NCBI GenBank assembly: GCA_030040815.1
Contig: JASHSZ010000070.1
Span: 1 to 7,861 of the forward strand
Direction of reading: 5' to 3'
Source: Streptosporangiaceae bacterium
Lineage (GTDB): Bacteria; Actinomycetota; Actinomycetes; Streptosporangiales; Streptosporangiaceae
DNA length: 7,861 nt
Positions 1 through 6,406 of this stretch are shown here, piece by piece; position 1 is the first letter of the stretch, and each line of letters starts with the position of its first letter. The notes below the pieces were generated by a model that saw nothing but the letters and a program-made list of their open reading frames with translations, was not told the DNA's origin and ran no database searches. The translations under genes and the position numbers were made by a program.

Positions 1-746
1 TGAGCGAGGAGGTCCTGAGCGTCGACAACGTGTCCGCGGGCTACGCAGGCGCCGAGGTCATCAGGAACATCAGCATCACAGTGGGCAGCGGCGAGGTGGT
101 AGCGCTGTTCGGGCCGAACGGTGCGGGCAAGACCACAACGCTTCGGGTCATCTCCGGCATCATCCGCCCGAGCCACGGCACCGTCCGTTTTGGCGGCACC
201 GATCTGGCCAAGCAATCACCAACCCTGCGTGCCCGAGCCGGGATCGCGCACGTGCCTGAGGGCCGCGGGATCTTCTTCGGCCTCACCGTGGCCGAGCACT
301 TTCGGCTGGGCTACCGCGGTGAGCACATCGATCCGGCGGTGGTGTACGAGTACTTTCCGGCGCTTGAGCCGCTAAGGGACCGCCGCGCAGGGCTACTGTC
401 CGGCGGGGAGCAGCAGATGCTCGCGGTCGGGCGTGCCCTCGGGCGGCGCCCGAAGGTGTTGCTGCTTGATGAGCTGAGCCTCGGACTGGCGCCGCTGCTC
501 GTCGAGCGGCTACTGCCGGTGGTGCGCACATACGCCCAGGACAGTGGCTGCGCCGTTCTCCTGGTCGAGCAGCACGTCCAGCTCGCGACGGAGATCGCCG
601 ACCGCTGCTACGTGCTTTCGCACGGCGACATTGTCCTGCACGAGACCGGCGAGCGGCTGATGCGGGACCCGTCCCTCCTGGTCGCGAGCTATGTCGGCCA
701 GCACGCGCCGGACGCCGGCAAGGCCATCGCCGGGAGCGGCGCGTGA
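1..746 (+). CDS. LivF-type ABC transporter ATP-binding protein (5' end one base outside window)
   Basis: ATPase subunit of a branched-chain amino acid/amide-type (HAAT) ABC importer; it acts on the cytoplasmic face of the membrane with LivG, LivH/M-like permeases and a binding protein, none of which is in the window. Counting from a start codon whose first base lies just before position 1 (xTG AGC GAG GAG), the protein is 248 aa, a normal LivF length. Walker A GPNGAGKTT is at residues 38-46, the LivF-like VPEGRG at 85-90, the signature LSGGEQQ at 133-139 and Walker B VLLLDE at 153-158, followed by the LivF-typical SLGLAP. The H-loop position reads VEQ, with Gln191 in place of His, as is usual in LivF, and His192 next to it. 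An internal GTG at 30 would remove the first beta strand (EVLSVDNVSAGY) and is not the likely start. The gene ends in a GTGA overlap with the next. The substrate cannot be told from the ATPase; in catabolic operons this family often imports aromatic or amide compounds. Confidence 0.93.
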   Translation, partial: SEEVLSVDNVSAGYAGAEVIRNISITVGSGEVVALFGPNGAGKTTTLRVISGIIRPSHGTVRFGGTDLAKQSPTLRARAGIAHVPEGRGIFFGLTVAEHFRLGYRGEHIDPAVVYEYFPALEPLRDRRAGLLSGGEQQMLAVGRALGRRPKVLLLDELSLGLAPLLVERLLPVVRTYAQDSGCAVLLVEQHVQLATEIADRCYVLSHGDIVLHETGERLMRDPSLLVASYVGQHAPDAGKAIAGSGA

Positions 747-1909
747 CCATCCGCGGCCAGGCATACATTGCCGGTGCGTACGAGCACCCCGAGCGGAAGA
801 TACCGGATAAGTCGATAGCCCAGGTGCACGCCGAGGTGGCCGTCGGCGCGCTGGCCGATGCGGGACTGGCGCTGAGCGACGTCGATGGGTATTTCTGTGC
901 GAGCGACGCGCCGGGCTTCGGCCCGGTCTCCATGGCCGACTATCTCGGCCTGGCCAAGCTCCGGTACGCGGACTCAACCGAGACCGGCGGGTCGTCCTAC
1001 GTAGCCCACGTCGGGCACGCCGCCGCGGCCATCGCGGCGGGCAAGTGCCGGATCGCGCTCGTCACGCTCGCAGGCCTGCCCCGGTCGCAGCCGGTGCCGC
1101 GGTCGGCGCTGTCGGCGCTGGCACCCGAGGCGGGGTTCGAGCAGCCGTTCGGGCCCACGACGGTGTCGATGTACGCGCTGGCAGCCCGCCGGCACATGTA
1201 TGAGTACGGCACCACGAGCGCGCAACTCGCGGAGATCAAGGTCGCCGCGTCACAGCACGCCCAGCACAATCCGCACGCCATGCTGCCTAAGCCGGTGACC
1301 GTCGAGGAGGTACTGGACTCGCCGATGATCAGCGACCCGCTGCACCGGCTTGATTGCTGCGTGATCAGCGACGGCGGCGGCGCGCTCGTCGTCGTCGCAC
1401 CGGAGGTGGCGGCCGACTTGCCCCGGCAGACCGTCAAGGTGCTTGGCCACGGTGAGTCGCCGAAGCTGACTGCGGGCGGCCGCATCGACCTGACCTACAC
1501 GGGCGCGGTGTGGTCGGGGCCGCGCGCGTTCACCGAGGCCGGGGTGACGCCGGGGGATGTCGACTACGCCTCGATCTACGACTCGTTCACGATCACCGTG
1601 CTGCAGACGATCGAGGACCTCGGATTCTGCGAGAAGGGCAAGGGCGGTGCGTTCGTGGCAGACGGTTCGCTGCTCGCGCCGCACGGCAGGCTGCCGTTCA
1701 ACACCGACGGCGGCGGGCTGTGCAATAACCATCCGGTGAACCGGGGCGGCATGACCAAGGTCATCGAGGCGGTCCGCCAGCTCCGCGGCGAGGCCAACGC
1801 GCCTGTGCAGGTGCCGGACTGCGAGATCGCCCTCGTCAATGGGAACGGCGGGTCGCTGGGCACCCGGTCGGCCGCGGCGACGCTCATCTTGGGCCGGGAG
1901 GACGCATGA
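743..1909 (+). CDS. Thiolase-fold protein, SCP2/nonclassical type, lacking the nucleophilic Cys
   Basis: A 388-aa thiolase-superfamily protein that probably makes or breaks a C-C bond in a CoA thioester. The GTG start overlaps the preceding TGA (GTGA) and has GGGA at 732-735 upstream. N-terminal half: residues 78-100 (STETGGSSYVAHVGHAA...) align with the segment that carries the acylated Cys in classical thiolases, but Ser84/Ser85 stand there. C-terminal half: YDSFTIT at 279-285 and EDLGFC at 291-296. NNHPVNRGG (328-336) keeps the catalytic His as His330. NGNGGSLGT (366-374) replaces the usual second-Cys CxG motif. Both catalytic cysteines therefore seem absent, so ordinary thiolysis is doubtful. 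The next gene encodes a DUF35 protein, the standard partner of this branch, as in the archaeal thiolase/HMG-CoA synthase complex, BbsAB, and the steroid side-chain aldolase Ltp2-ChsH2. A retro-aldolase role like that of Ltp2 is a reasonable alternative. The fold assignment is firm; the reaction is not. Confidence 0.9.
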   Translation: MTIRGQAYIAGAYEHPERKIPDKSIAQVHAEVAVGALADAGLALSDVDGYFCASDAPGFGPVSMADYLGLAKLRYADSTETGGSSYVAHVGHAAAAIAAGKCRIALVTLAGLPRSQPVPRSALSALAPEAGFEQPFGPTTVSMYALAARRHMYEYGTTSAQLAEIKVAASQHAQHNPHAMLPKPVTVEEVLDSPMISDPLHRLDCCVISDGGGALVVVAPEVAADLPRQTVKVLGHGESPKLTAGGRIDLTYTGAVWSGPRAFTEAGVTPGDVDYASIYDSFTITVLQTIEDLGFCEKGKGGAFVADGSLLAPHGRLPFNTDGGGLCNNHPVNRGGMTKVIEAVRQLRGEANAPVQVPDCEIALVNGNGGSLGTRSAAATLILGREDA

Positions 1910-2322
1910 CCACGCCGGCCCTGCCCGTGCCGCCGCCAGCGGTCAACCCGGAGACGATGCAGTTCTGGGCGGCGACCGCGGCCGGCCGGCTGCTCGTGAA
2001 GCGGTGCCTGGACTGCGACAGCCTGATCTGGTACCCGCGCGCCATCTGCCCGGACTGCTCGAGCCTGCGCACCGAGTGGCTCGAGGTGTCCGGTCGGGGG
2101 TCCATCTACAGCTACACCGTCAACCACCGTGGTGAGGGTGCCTACCAGGGCTGCCCGCCGTTCGTGCTGGCCTACGTCGAGCTCGACGAGGGCCCGCGGG
2201 TGATGACCAACATCGTCGAGGCGCACGGCGCGGACCTAGCCGTCGGCCTGCCGGTCGAGGTTGTCTTCCAGGACACCGGCCAAGGAGCCTTTCTGCCCAG
2301 GTTTCGGCCGCTGCGCAGCTGA
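1906..2322 (+). CDS. DUF35 zinc-ribbon/OB-fold protein, partner of the thiolase-fold enzyme
   Basis: A 138-aa protein with the two-part DUF35 architecture: an N-terminal helix (about residues 14-32), a rubredoxin-like zinc ribbon with Cys34-x2-Cys37 and Cys48-x2-Cys51, then an OB-fold domain (about 58-138; GRGSIYSYTVNH, PPFVLAYVELDEGPR, GLPVEVVF). Proteins of this family bind the neighbouring thiolase-fold enzyme and are thought to hold the CoA ester; in the archaeal thiolase/HMG-CoA synthase complex DUF35 bridges two active sites. Here all four zinc ligands are present and the length is normal. The ATGA overlap with the thiolase gene (ATG at 1906, TGA at 1907-1909), with GGGAGGA at 1896-1902 just upstream, suggests translational coupling and equal amounts of the two subunits. 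It is unlikely to be an enzyme alone. The gene ends in a perfect 10-base palindrome (2310-2319) inside the coding sequence. Confidence 0.92.
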   Translation: MTTPALPVPPPAVNPETMQFWAATAAGRLLVKRCLDCDSLIWYPRAICPDCSSLRTEWLEVSGRGSIYSYTVNHRGEGAYQGCPPFVLAYVELDEGPRVMTNIVEAHGADLAVGLPVEVVFQDTGQGAFLPRFRPLRS

Positions 2323-2362
2323 CCAGAGCCACCACCCACGACGCCGTTCCGGATATCTGCGC

Positions 2363-2368
2363 AGGAGA
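2363..2368 (+). promoter_or_regulatory. Ribosome binding site for the ThDP enzyme
   Basis: AGGAGA lies 12 bases before the ATG at 2381, in a short purine-rich, A-rich leader that stands out from the surrounding GC-rich sequence. It supports the start at 2381 rather than the upstream in-frame ATG at 2261, which falls inside the DUF35 gene and would add about 40 basic, low-complexity residues unlike any ThDP enzyme N-terminus. Confidence 0.7.
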
Positions 2369-2380
2369 AGAGAAAACGAC

Positions 2381-4093
2381 ATGACAATCACGAAGACGAG
2401 CGGCGCAGAATACCTGGCCCGCACCCTTGAGGCCTACGGGGTCACCGCGGTGTTCTTCGTCCCGACCATCCTCAGCAAGACGCTGTACGAGATGGAGGTA
2501 CGCACCAGCATCAGCCGGATCCTGACCCACGGTGAGAAGGCCGCGGTGTACATGGCGGACGGTTATGCGCGCGCGTCGGGACGGCCCGGCGTGTGCATGG
2601 CGCAGACCGTCGGTGCCGCCAACCTGGCGGCCGGCCTGCGCGACCCGTTCCTTGGCTGCTCTCCGGTGGTGGCGCTGGCCGGCGGCCCCTACAACTGGAG
2701 CCGCGGCCGGAATTATTACCAGGAGATTGAGGACTTCCCGCTGTTCAAGCCCGTCACCAAGTTCAGCGCGCAGGTGACCGATGCCGGGCGGCTGCCGGAC
2801 CTGCTCGCGTCGGCGTTCTCGGTGTCGGTCGCGGGCCAGCCGGGTCCGACCCACCTGGAGGTCTTCGGTCACTCCGGCGAGGACGTCGAGGACGGCGAGG
2901 TCGACGTCGCGGTGCCCGCGGCGCACCCGGTTGCGGTGCCCGCGCACCGGACGCGTGCGCCCGCTGACGCGATCGCCGCGGCGAACCGGCTGCTGGCCGC
3001 CGCCAGCCGTCCGGTGATCGTGGCGGGCGGCGGGGTGCGGGCCTCCGGCGCGAGCGCCGAGCTGCGCGCTCTCGCCGAGCGCCTGAACATTCCCGTTGCC
3101 ACCTCGCTCAACGCGAAGGACCAGCTGGCCGGTGACCATCCGCTGAACGTCGGCGTGCCGGGCGTGTACGCCAGGGCGAGCGCCAACCAGGTGCTGCTCG
3201 AGGCTGACCTCGTGCTCTACGTCGGCAGCAAGACCGGCAACCAGGTCACGCTCAACTGGCAGATCCCGCCGCTCAGCACGAAGGTCATCCAGCTGGACAT
3301 CGACCCGAATGAACTCGGTCGGCACTACCCCGACACCCTGGGCTTGGTGACCGATGCGAAGCTGGGGCTCGCAGACCTCGCGGCGACCGCTGGCCAGGAC
3401 GTCAGCGCCGGCCGGCTGGCCTGGGCGGCGCGGGCGCAGGACATCGTCCGGCAGTGGCGTGACCGCTACGCCGAGCTGATGGCCTCGGACGCAGAGCCGA
3501 TCCGGCCGGAGCGGCTGGCGGCGGAGCTTACCCGGCACCTGCCGGGCGACGCGCTGCTCGTCTCCGACACCGGGCACTCCGGGATGTGGACGGGCGGCAT
3601 GGTCGACCTGACCAGCCCCAGCCAGGGCTACATCCGCGCCGCTGGGTCGCTGGGCTGGGGTCTGCCGGCCGCGCTCGGCGCACAGGTGGCCCAGCCGGAC
3701 CGGCCGGTGATCCTCTGGACCGGCGACGGCGGGCTCTGGTACCACGTCGGTGAGCTCGAAACGGCGGCTCGGTGGAAGATCCCGGCGGTCATCGTGGTCA
3801 ACAACAACCGCTCGCTCAACCAGGAAATCCATCCGTACAGCAAGGTGTACGGCGGCACCCTGCACGGCCGGCACGCTGAGCTGTGGCACTTCCGTGACAC
3901 CGACTTCGCGGCCGTGGCGGAGTCCATGGGCGTGCTCGGGCTCACCGTCAAGAAGGCGGCTGACTTCGAGCCGGCGCTGGAGAAGGCGCTGGCGAGCAGA
4001 GGGCCCGCGCTGATCAACGTGGTCACGGAGATCGAGGCGATGGCGCCGCGGTCCACCACCGAGCGTGCCGCGGGCGAGCTTGCAACCGAGTAG
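2381..4093 (+). CDS. Thiamine diphosphate-dependent enzyme, acetolactate synthase-like
   Basis: A 570-aa cytoplasmic ThDP enzyme of the acetolactate synthase/benzoylformate decarboxylase/oxalyl-CoA decarboxylase superfamily, at full family length. The order is the standard one. The N-terminal PYR domain (about 1-180) has the activating Glu52 in HGEKAAVYMADGYAR. A central Rossmann-like domain (about 195-340) contains PVIVAGGGVRASG and VIQLDIDPNELG. The C-terminal PP domain (about 375-555) has the ThDP/Mg motif from GDG (448-450) to NNN (474-476). The loop after Glu52 reads AQTVGAANLAAGL, where family members usually have a TSGPG-like sequence, so this is a divergent branch. Substrate is open: such enzymes decarboxylate 2-oxo acids or join aldehydes, and no regulatory small subunit gene (IlvN-like) is nearby, which argues against branched-chain amino acid synthesis. 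Retention of Glu52 differs from glyoxylate carboligase, where that Glu is replaced. The gene follows the DUF35 gene by 58 bases. Confidence 0.92.
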   Translation: MTITKTSGAEYLARTLEAYGVTAVFFVPTILSKTLYEMEVRTSISRILTHGEKAAVYMADGYARASGRPGVCMAQTVGAANLAAGLRDPFLGCSPVVALAGGPYNWSRGRNYYQEIEDFPLFKPVTKFSAQVTDAGRLPDLLASAFSVSVAGQPGPTHLEVFGHSGEDVEDGEVDVAVPAAHPVAVPAHRTRAPADAIAAANRLLAAASRPVIVAGGGVRASGASAELRALAERLNIPVATSLNAKDQLAGDHPLNVGVPGVYARASANQVLLEADLVLYVGSKTGNQVTLNWQIPPLSTKVIQLDIDPNELGRHYPDTLGLVTDAKLGLADLAATAGQDVSAGRLAWAARAQDIVRQWRDRYAELMASDAEPIRPERLAAELTRHLPGDALLVSDTGHSGMWTGGMVDLTSPSQGYIRAAGSLGWGLPAALGAQVAQPDRPVILWTGDGGLWYHVGELETAARWKIPAVIVVNNNRSLNQEIHPYSKVYGGTLHGRHAELWHFRDTDFAAVAESMGVLGLTVKKAADFEPALEKALASRGPALINVVTEIEAMAPRSTTERAAGELATE

Positions 4094-4110
4094 CGGATTA
4101 GCGTGCTAGC

Positions 4111-4117
4111 GGAAGGA
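4111..4117 (+). promoter_or_regulatory. Ribosome binding site setting the GTG start of the NHL protein
   Basis: GGAAGGA lies 7 bases before GTG at 4125. It is the only good Shine-Dalgarno match in the 31-base gap after the ThDP gene and supports a GTG start. Confidence 0.65.
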
Positions 4118-4124
4118 TGGGATC

Positions 4125-5159
4125 GTGCGAGGTGACACGACGGCGCCGCAAGCCGCCGACTTCTCCTTTGACGTCGATGCGCAGTGGGAAAGGCTGCCCC
4201 CCGGCCTTCAGCATAAAGACGTGTCAGCGGTAGACACCGACTCGGAAGACAGGGTGTACCTGCTGACGAGGTACGACTCCAACGTGCTGGTATACGAGCG
4301 GGACGGCACGTTCCTGACGGCCTGGGGCGGCGAGCACTTCACCAACCCGCACGGCCTGACGATCGGCCCGGACGACTCGGTCTGGACCGTCGACAACGGC
4401 GACCATTCGGTGCGCAAGTTCTCCCCGGACGGCAAGCTGCTGCTCACGCTCGGCCATCCGGGCGAGCCGTCGGACACCGGGCACCGGCAGGGCGGCGGCT
4501 TCATCGTGCACAACGTGGAGACGGTAGAGCGGCCGGGCCCGCCGTTCAATGGCTGCACCAACCTGGCCATCAACTCGGCCGGGCGCATCTACGTCTCCGA
4601 CGGCTACGGCAACTGCCGGGTGCACGTGTTCGCTCCGGACGGGGAGCTGATCACCTCTTGGGGCGAGGTCGGGATCGGCGCCGGCCAGTTCCACCTGCCG
4701 CACGGCATCGCGGTGGACCGCGAGGACCGGGTGCTCGTGTGCGACCGGGAGAACGACCGCATCCAGGTCTTCGACGAGGGCGGCCGATACCTGACGGAGT
4801 GGACGGACGTGCAGCGGCCGTGTCACGTCGCCGTCGACGCCGACGGCTATGGCTATGTCGCCGAACTGTGGCGCCCGCGCGGCAAGGGCTCGTTCACGCA
4901 CGGATTCATGCGGGAAGACCGTCCCGGCCGGGTCACCATCTTCGACCGCGACGGCTTCATCGTGGCCCGGTGGGGCGCGAGCACCGTCAGCCGGACCGCA
5001 CCGGGCAACTTCATCGCGCCGCACGGCATCGCCGTCGACTCCCGTGGCGACCTGTATGTATGCGAGGTGTCGTACACCTTCGGGGTTAGGGCCAATGCCG
5101 TAGATCCCGACGAGGCCGCAGCTCACCAGATTCAGAAGTTCACCCGGCGCGCCGCCTAA
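4125..5159 (+). CDS. NHL beta-propeller protein, peptidyl-alpha-hydroxyglycine alpha-amidating lyase (PAL)-like
   Basis: A 344-aa protein built of NHL repeats forming a beta-propeller. Compared from memory with the animal PAL domain, key residues line up. The three zinc-ligand histidines are in NPHGLTI (His76), LPHGIAV (His193) and APHGIAV (His300). The catalytic Tyr is in YVSDGYGNCR (Tyr161), where animal PAL has a nearly identical DGYCNSR. A candidate for the active-site Arg is Arg49 in LTRYDSN. DRENDRIQVF (207-216) also matches the PAL DRENGRIQCF. PAL splits a peptidyl-alpha-hydroxyglycine into a C-terminal amide and glyoxylate. There is no signal peptide or membrane segment, so the protein should be cytoplasmic, unlike the secretory animal enzyme. 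No copper hydroxylase (PHM), the usual partner, is visible. The real substrate may be a small hydroxyglycine-like or carbinolamide compound rather than a peptide. The gene sits between a ThDP enzyme and a MetE-like gene in the same operon, consistent with a catabolic role. Database labels may say only NHL repeat protein. Confidence 0.85.
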   Translation: MRGDTTAPQAADFSFDVDAQWERLPPGLQHKDVSAVDTDSEDRVYLLTRYDSNVLVYERDGTFLTAWGGEHFTNPHGLTIGPDDSVWTVDNGDHSVRKFSPDGKLLLTLGHPGEPSDTGHRQGGGFIVHNVETVERPGPPFNGCTNLAINSAGRIYVSDGYGNCRVHVFAPDGELITSWGEVGIGAGQFHLPHGIAVDREDRVLVCDRENDRIQVFDEGGRYLTEWTDVQRPCHVAVDADGYGYVAELWRPRGKGSFTHGFMREDRPGRVTIFDRDGFIVARWGASTVSRTAPGNFIAPHGIAVDSRGDLYVCEVSYTFGVRANAVDPDEAAAHQIQKFTRRAA

Positions 5160-5165
5160 GCCAGC

Positions 5166-5172
5166 GAGAGGA
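5166..5172 (+). promoter_or_regulatory. Ribosome binding site for the MetE-like gene
   Basis: GAGAGGA lies 8 bases before the ATG at 5181, in the 21-base gap after the NHL gene. It supports that ATG and joint transcription with the upstream genes. Confidence 0.6.
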
Positions 5173-5180
5173 CGACACAG

Positions 5181-6389
5181 ATGAGGCACAGCACCGAAGC
5201 GATCCGGTCCACGCACGGTGGGAACCTGCCGCGGCCCGCCGAGTTCGACGCGCTGCTACAGCAAGGCCCGGTGGTCACGGCGGAGGTAGCCGCGGAGCTG
5301 CCGAACGCGGTGCAGTACGTGGTGGACCGGCAGCTCGACTGCGGCGTCGACGTGATCAACGACGGTGAGTACGTCAAGGCGGCCGGCGGCGGCTCGTATG
5401 CCGGGTACATCCACCAGCGCGTGACGGGCTGGGAGGTGCTGCCGATCGACCCGGCCAAGCCGCCCAAGCGCGATGGCGTGGGCGGCCGCGAGCGGCGGCT
5501 GTTTCCGGGGTTCTACGACTCCGGACTCTGGTTTCAGGGCTCGGGCGGACCGGTGCGGCCGGGGTACTTCAAGCCGGGCCGGCCGCCGGAGCCAACGACC
5601 GAGCGGGTGGCCACCGGGCCGGTGGCCTACACCGGGCACGCGGCGATCCAGGCGGATATCGACGCGCTGCGCAAGGCGCTGGCCGGCAAGGACAGCCAGG
5701 TAGAGGGCTTCGTGGCGGCGCTGGGACCGCTGAGCCTCGGCGCCGGAGCGCGCAACGAGTACTACGCCTCGGAACAGGAGTACATGACCGCGGTCGCCGA
5801 GGTGGTCCACGAGGAGTACAAGGCGGTGACCGACGCCGGGTTCATCGTGCAGATCGACGAGCCGGAGTTCGCAACCTCGTGGCAGTTCTACCCGGACTGG
5901 GACGTGCCGCGGTACCGGCAGTACCTGGAGTCCTGCGTCGAGATCATCAATCACGCGCTGGCCGGGCTGCCAGAGGACCAGATCAGGTTCCACGTGTGCT
6001 GGGGCTCCGGACATCGGCCGCACGTGTCCGACATCGACCTCAAGGACATTGCGGACCTGCTGCTGAAGATCAACGCGCAGGCTTACTCGGTGGAGGCCGG
6101 CAACGTCCGGCACGCCCACGAGTGGAAGGTCTGGGGCGACGTCAAGCTGCCGGACGGCAAGATCCTGGTGCCGGGTGTCATCTCGCACGCCACCGACCTG
6201 GTCGAGGCCCCCGGCCTCGTCGCGGAGCGGCTGGTCAACTACGCCAGCGTCGTCGGCCGGGAGAACGTGCAGGCCGGCACCGACTGCGGCATCGGATCGC
6301 GGGTCGGTCACGAGGAAATCGTCTGGGCCAAGCTCAGGGCAATGGCCGAGGGCGCGGCCCTGGCCAGCAAGCAACTCTGGGGCAAGTGA
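5181..6389 (+). CDS. MetE-like (cobalamin-independent methionine synthase family) zinc alkyltransferase
   Basis: A 402-aa TIM-barrel protein related to the C-terminal, catalytic half of cobalamin-independent methionine synthase; the N-terminal half of full-length MetE (about 750 aa) is absent. The zinc site is complete: His271 and Cys273 (FHVCWGSGH), Glu305 (SVEAGNVRH) and Cys369 (AGTDCGIG). Other family marks are THGGNLPRP near the N-terminus (11-19), NDGEY (60-64) and IDEPEF (225-230). Zinc in this family activates a thiol to accept an alkyl group: methyl-tetrahydrofolate to homocysteine in MetE, epoxide to coenzyme M in the related epoxyalkane:CoM transferase. Residues about 65-145 form a Gly/Pro/aromatic-rich stretch that I do not recognise from MetE; it may shape a different substrate pocket. 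No methionine or folate genes are visible nearby, so transfer of an alkyl group during breakdown of a compound is at least as likely as methionine synthesis. The stop overlaps a possible upstream GTG start of the next gene. Confidence 0.9.
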   Translation: MRHSTEAIRSTHGGNLPRPAEFDALLQQGPVVTAEVAAELPNAVQYVVDRQLDCGVDVINDGEYVKAAGGGSYAGYIHQRVTGWEVLPIDPAKPPKRDGVGGRERRLFPGFYDSGLWFQGSGGPVRPGYFKPGRPPEPTTERVATGPVAYTGHAAIQADIDALRKALAGKDSQVEGFVAALGPLSLGAGARNEYYASEQEYMTAVAEVVHEEYKAVTDAGFIVQIDEPEFATSWQFYPDWDVPRYRQYLESCVEIINHALAGLPEDQIRFHVCWGSGHRPHVSDIDLKDIADLLLKINAQAYSVEAGNVRHAHEWKVWGDVKLPDGKILVPGVISHATDLVEAPGLVAERLVNYASVVGRENVQAGTDCGIGSRVGHEEIVWAKLRAMAEGAALASKQLWGK

Positions 6390-6392
6390 CGC

Positions 6393-6398
6393 AAGGGG
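6393..6398 (+). promoter_or_regulatory. Ribosome binding site deciding the amidohydrolase start
   Basis: AAGGGG lies 8 bases before GTG at 6407. Two other in-frame GTG codons (6386, overlapping the previous stop, and 6398) have weaker leaders, and starting at 6407 gives the family-typical N-terminus MTYDLLIKGGHVLDP. Confidence 0.55.
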
Positions 6399-6406
6399 TG
6401 ACTGAC

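Noticed and set aside
2310..2319. Perfect palindrome GCTGCGCAGC at the end of the DUF35 gene
   Set aside because: It is only 10 bases with no possible loop, within coding sequence, and expected by chance at this GC content.
2261..2380. Upstream in-frame start for the ThDP enzyme
   Set aside because: It overlaps the DUF35 coding sequence and lacks family resemblance; the ATG at 2381 has a clear ribosome site.
2120..3889. Long open frame of 589 codons on the minus strand
   Set aside because: It is antisense to the DUF35 and ThDP genes, whose motifs are intact. The translation is rich in Arg/Gly/Ala/Val without domains, typical of shadow frames in GC-rich DNA.
5256..6374. Minus-strand open frame of 372 codons opposite the MetE-like gene
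   Set aside because: It has no recognisable motif, and the opposite strand carries a complete zinc site.
5879..6406. N-terminal extension of the amidohydrolase frame
   Set aside because: It overlaps the MetE-like gene out of frame with low-complexity Arg/Gly-rich translation; the family N-terminus begins at 6407.
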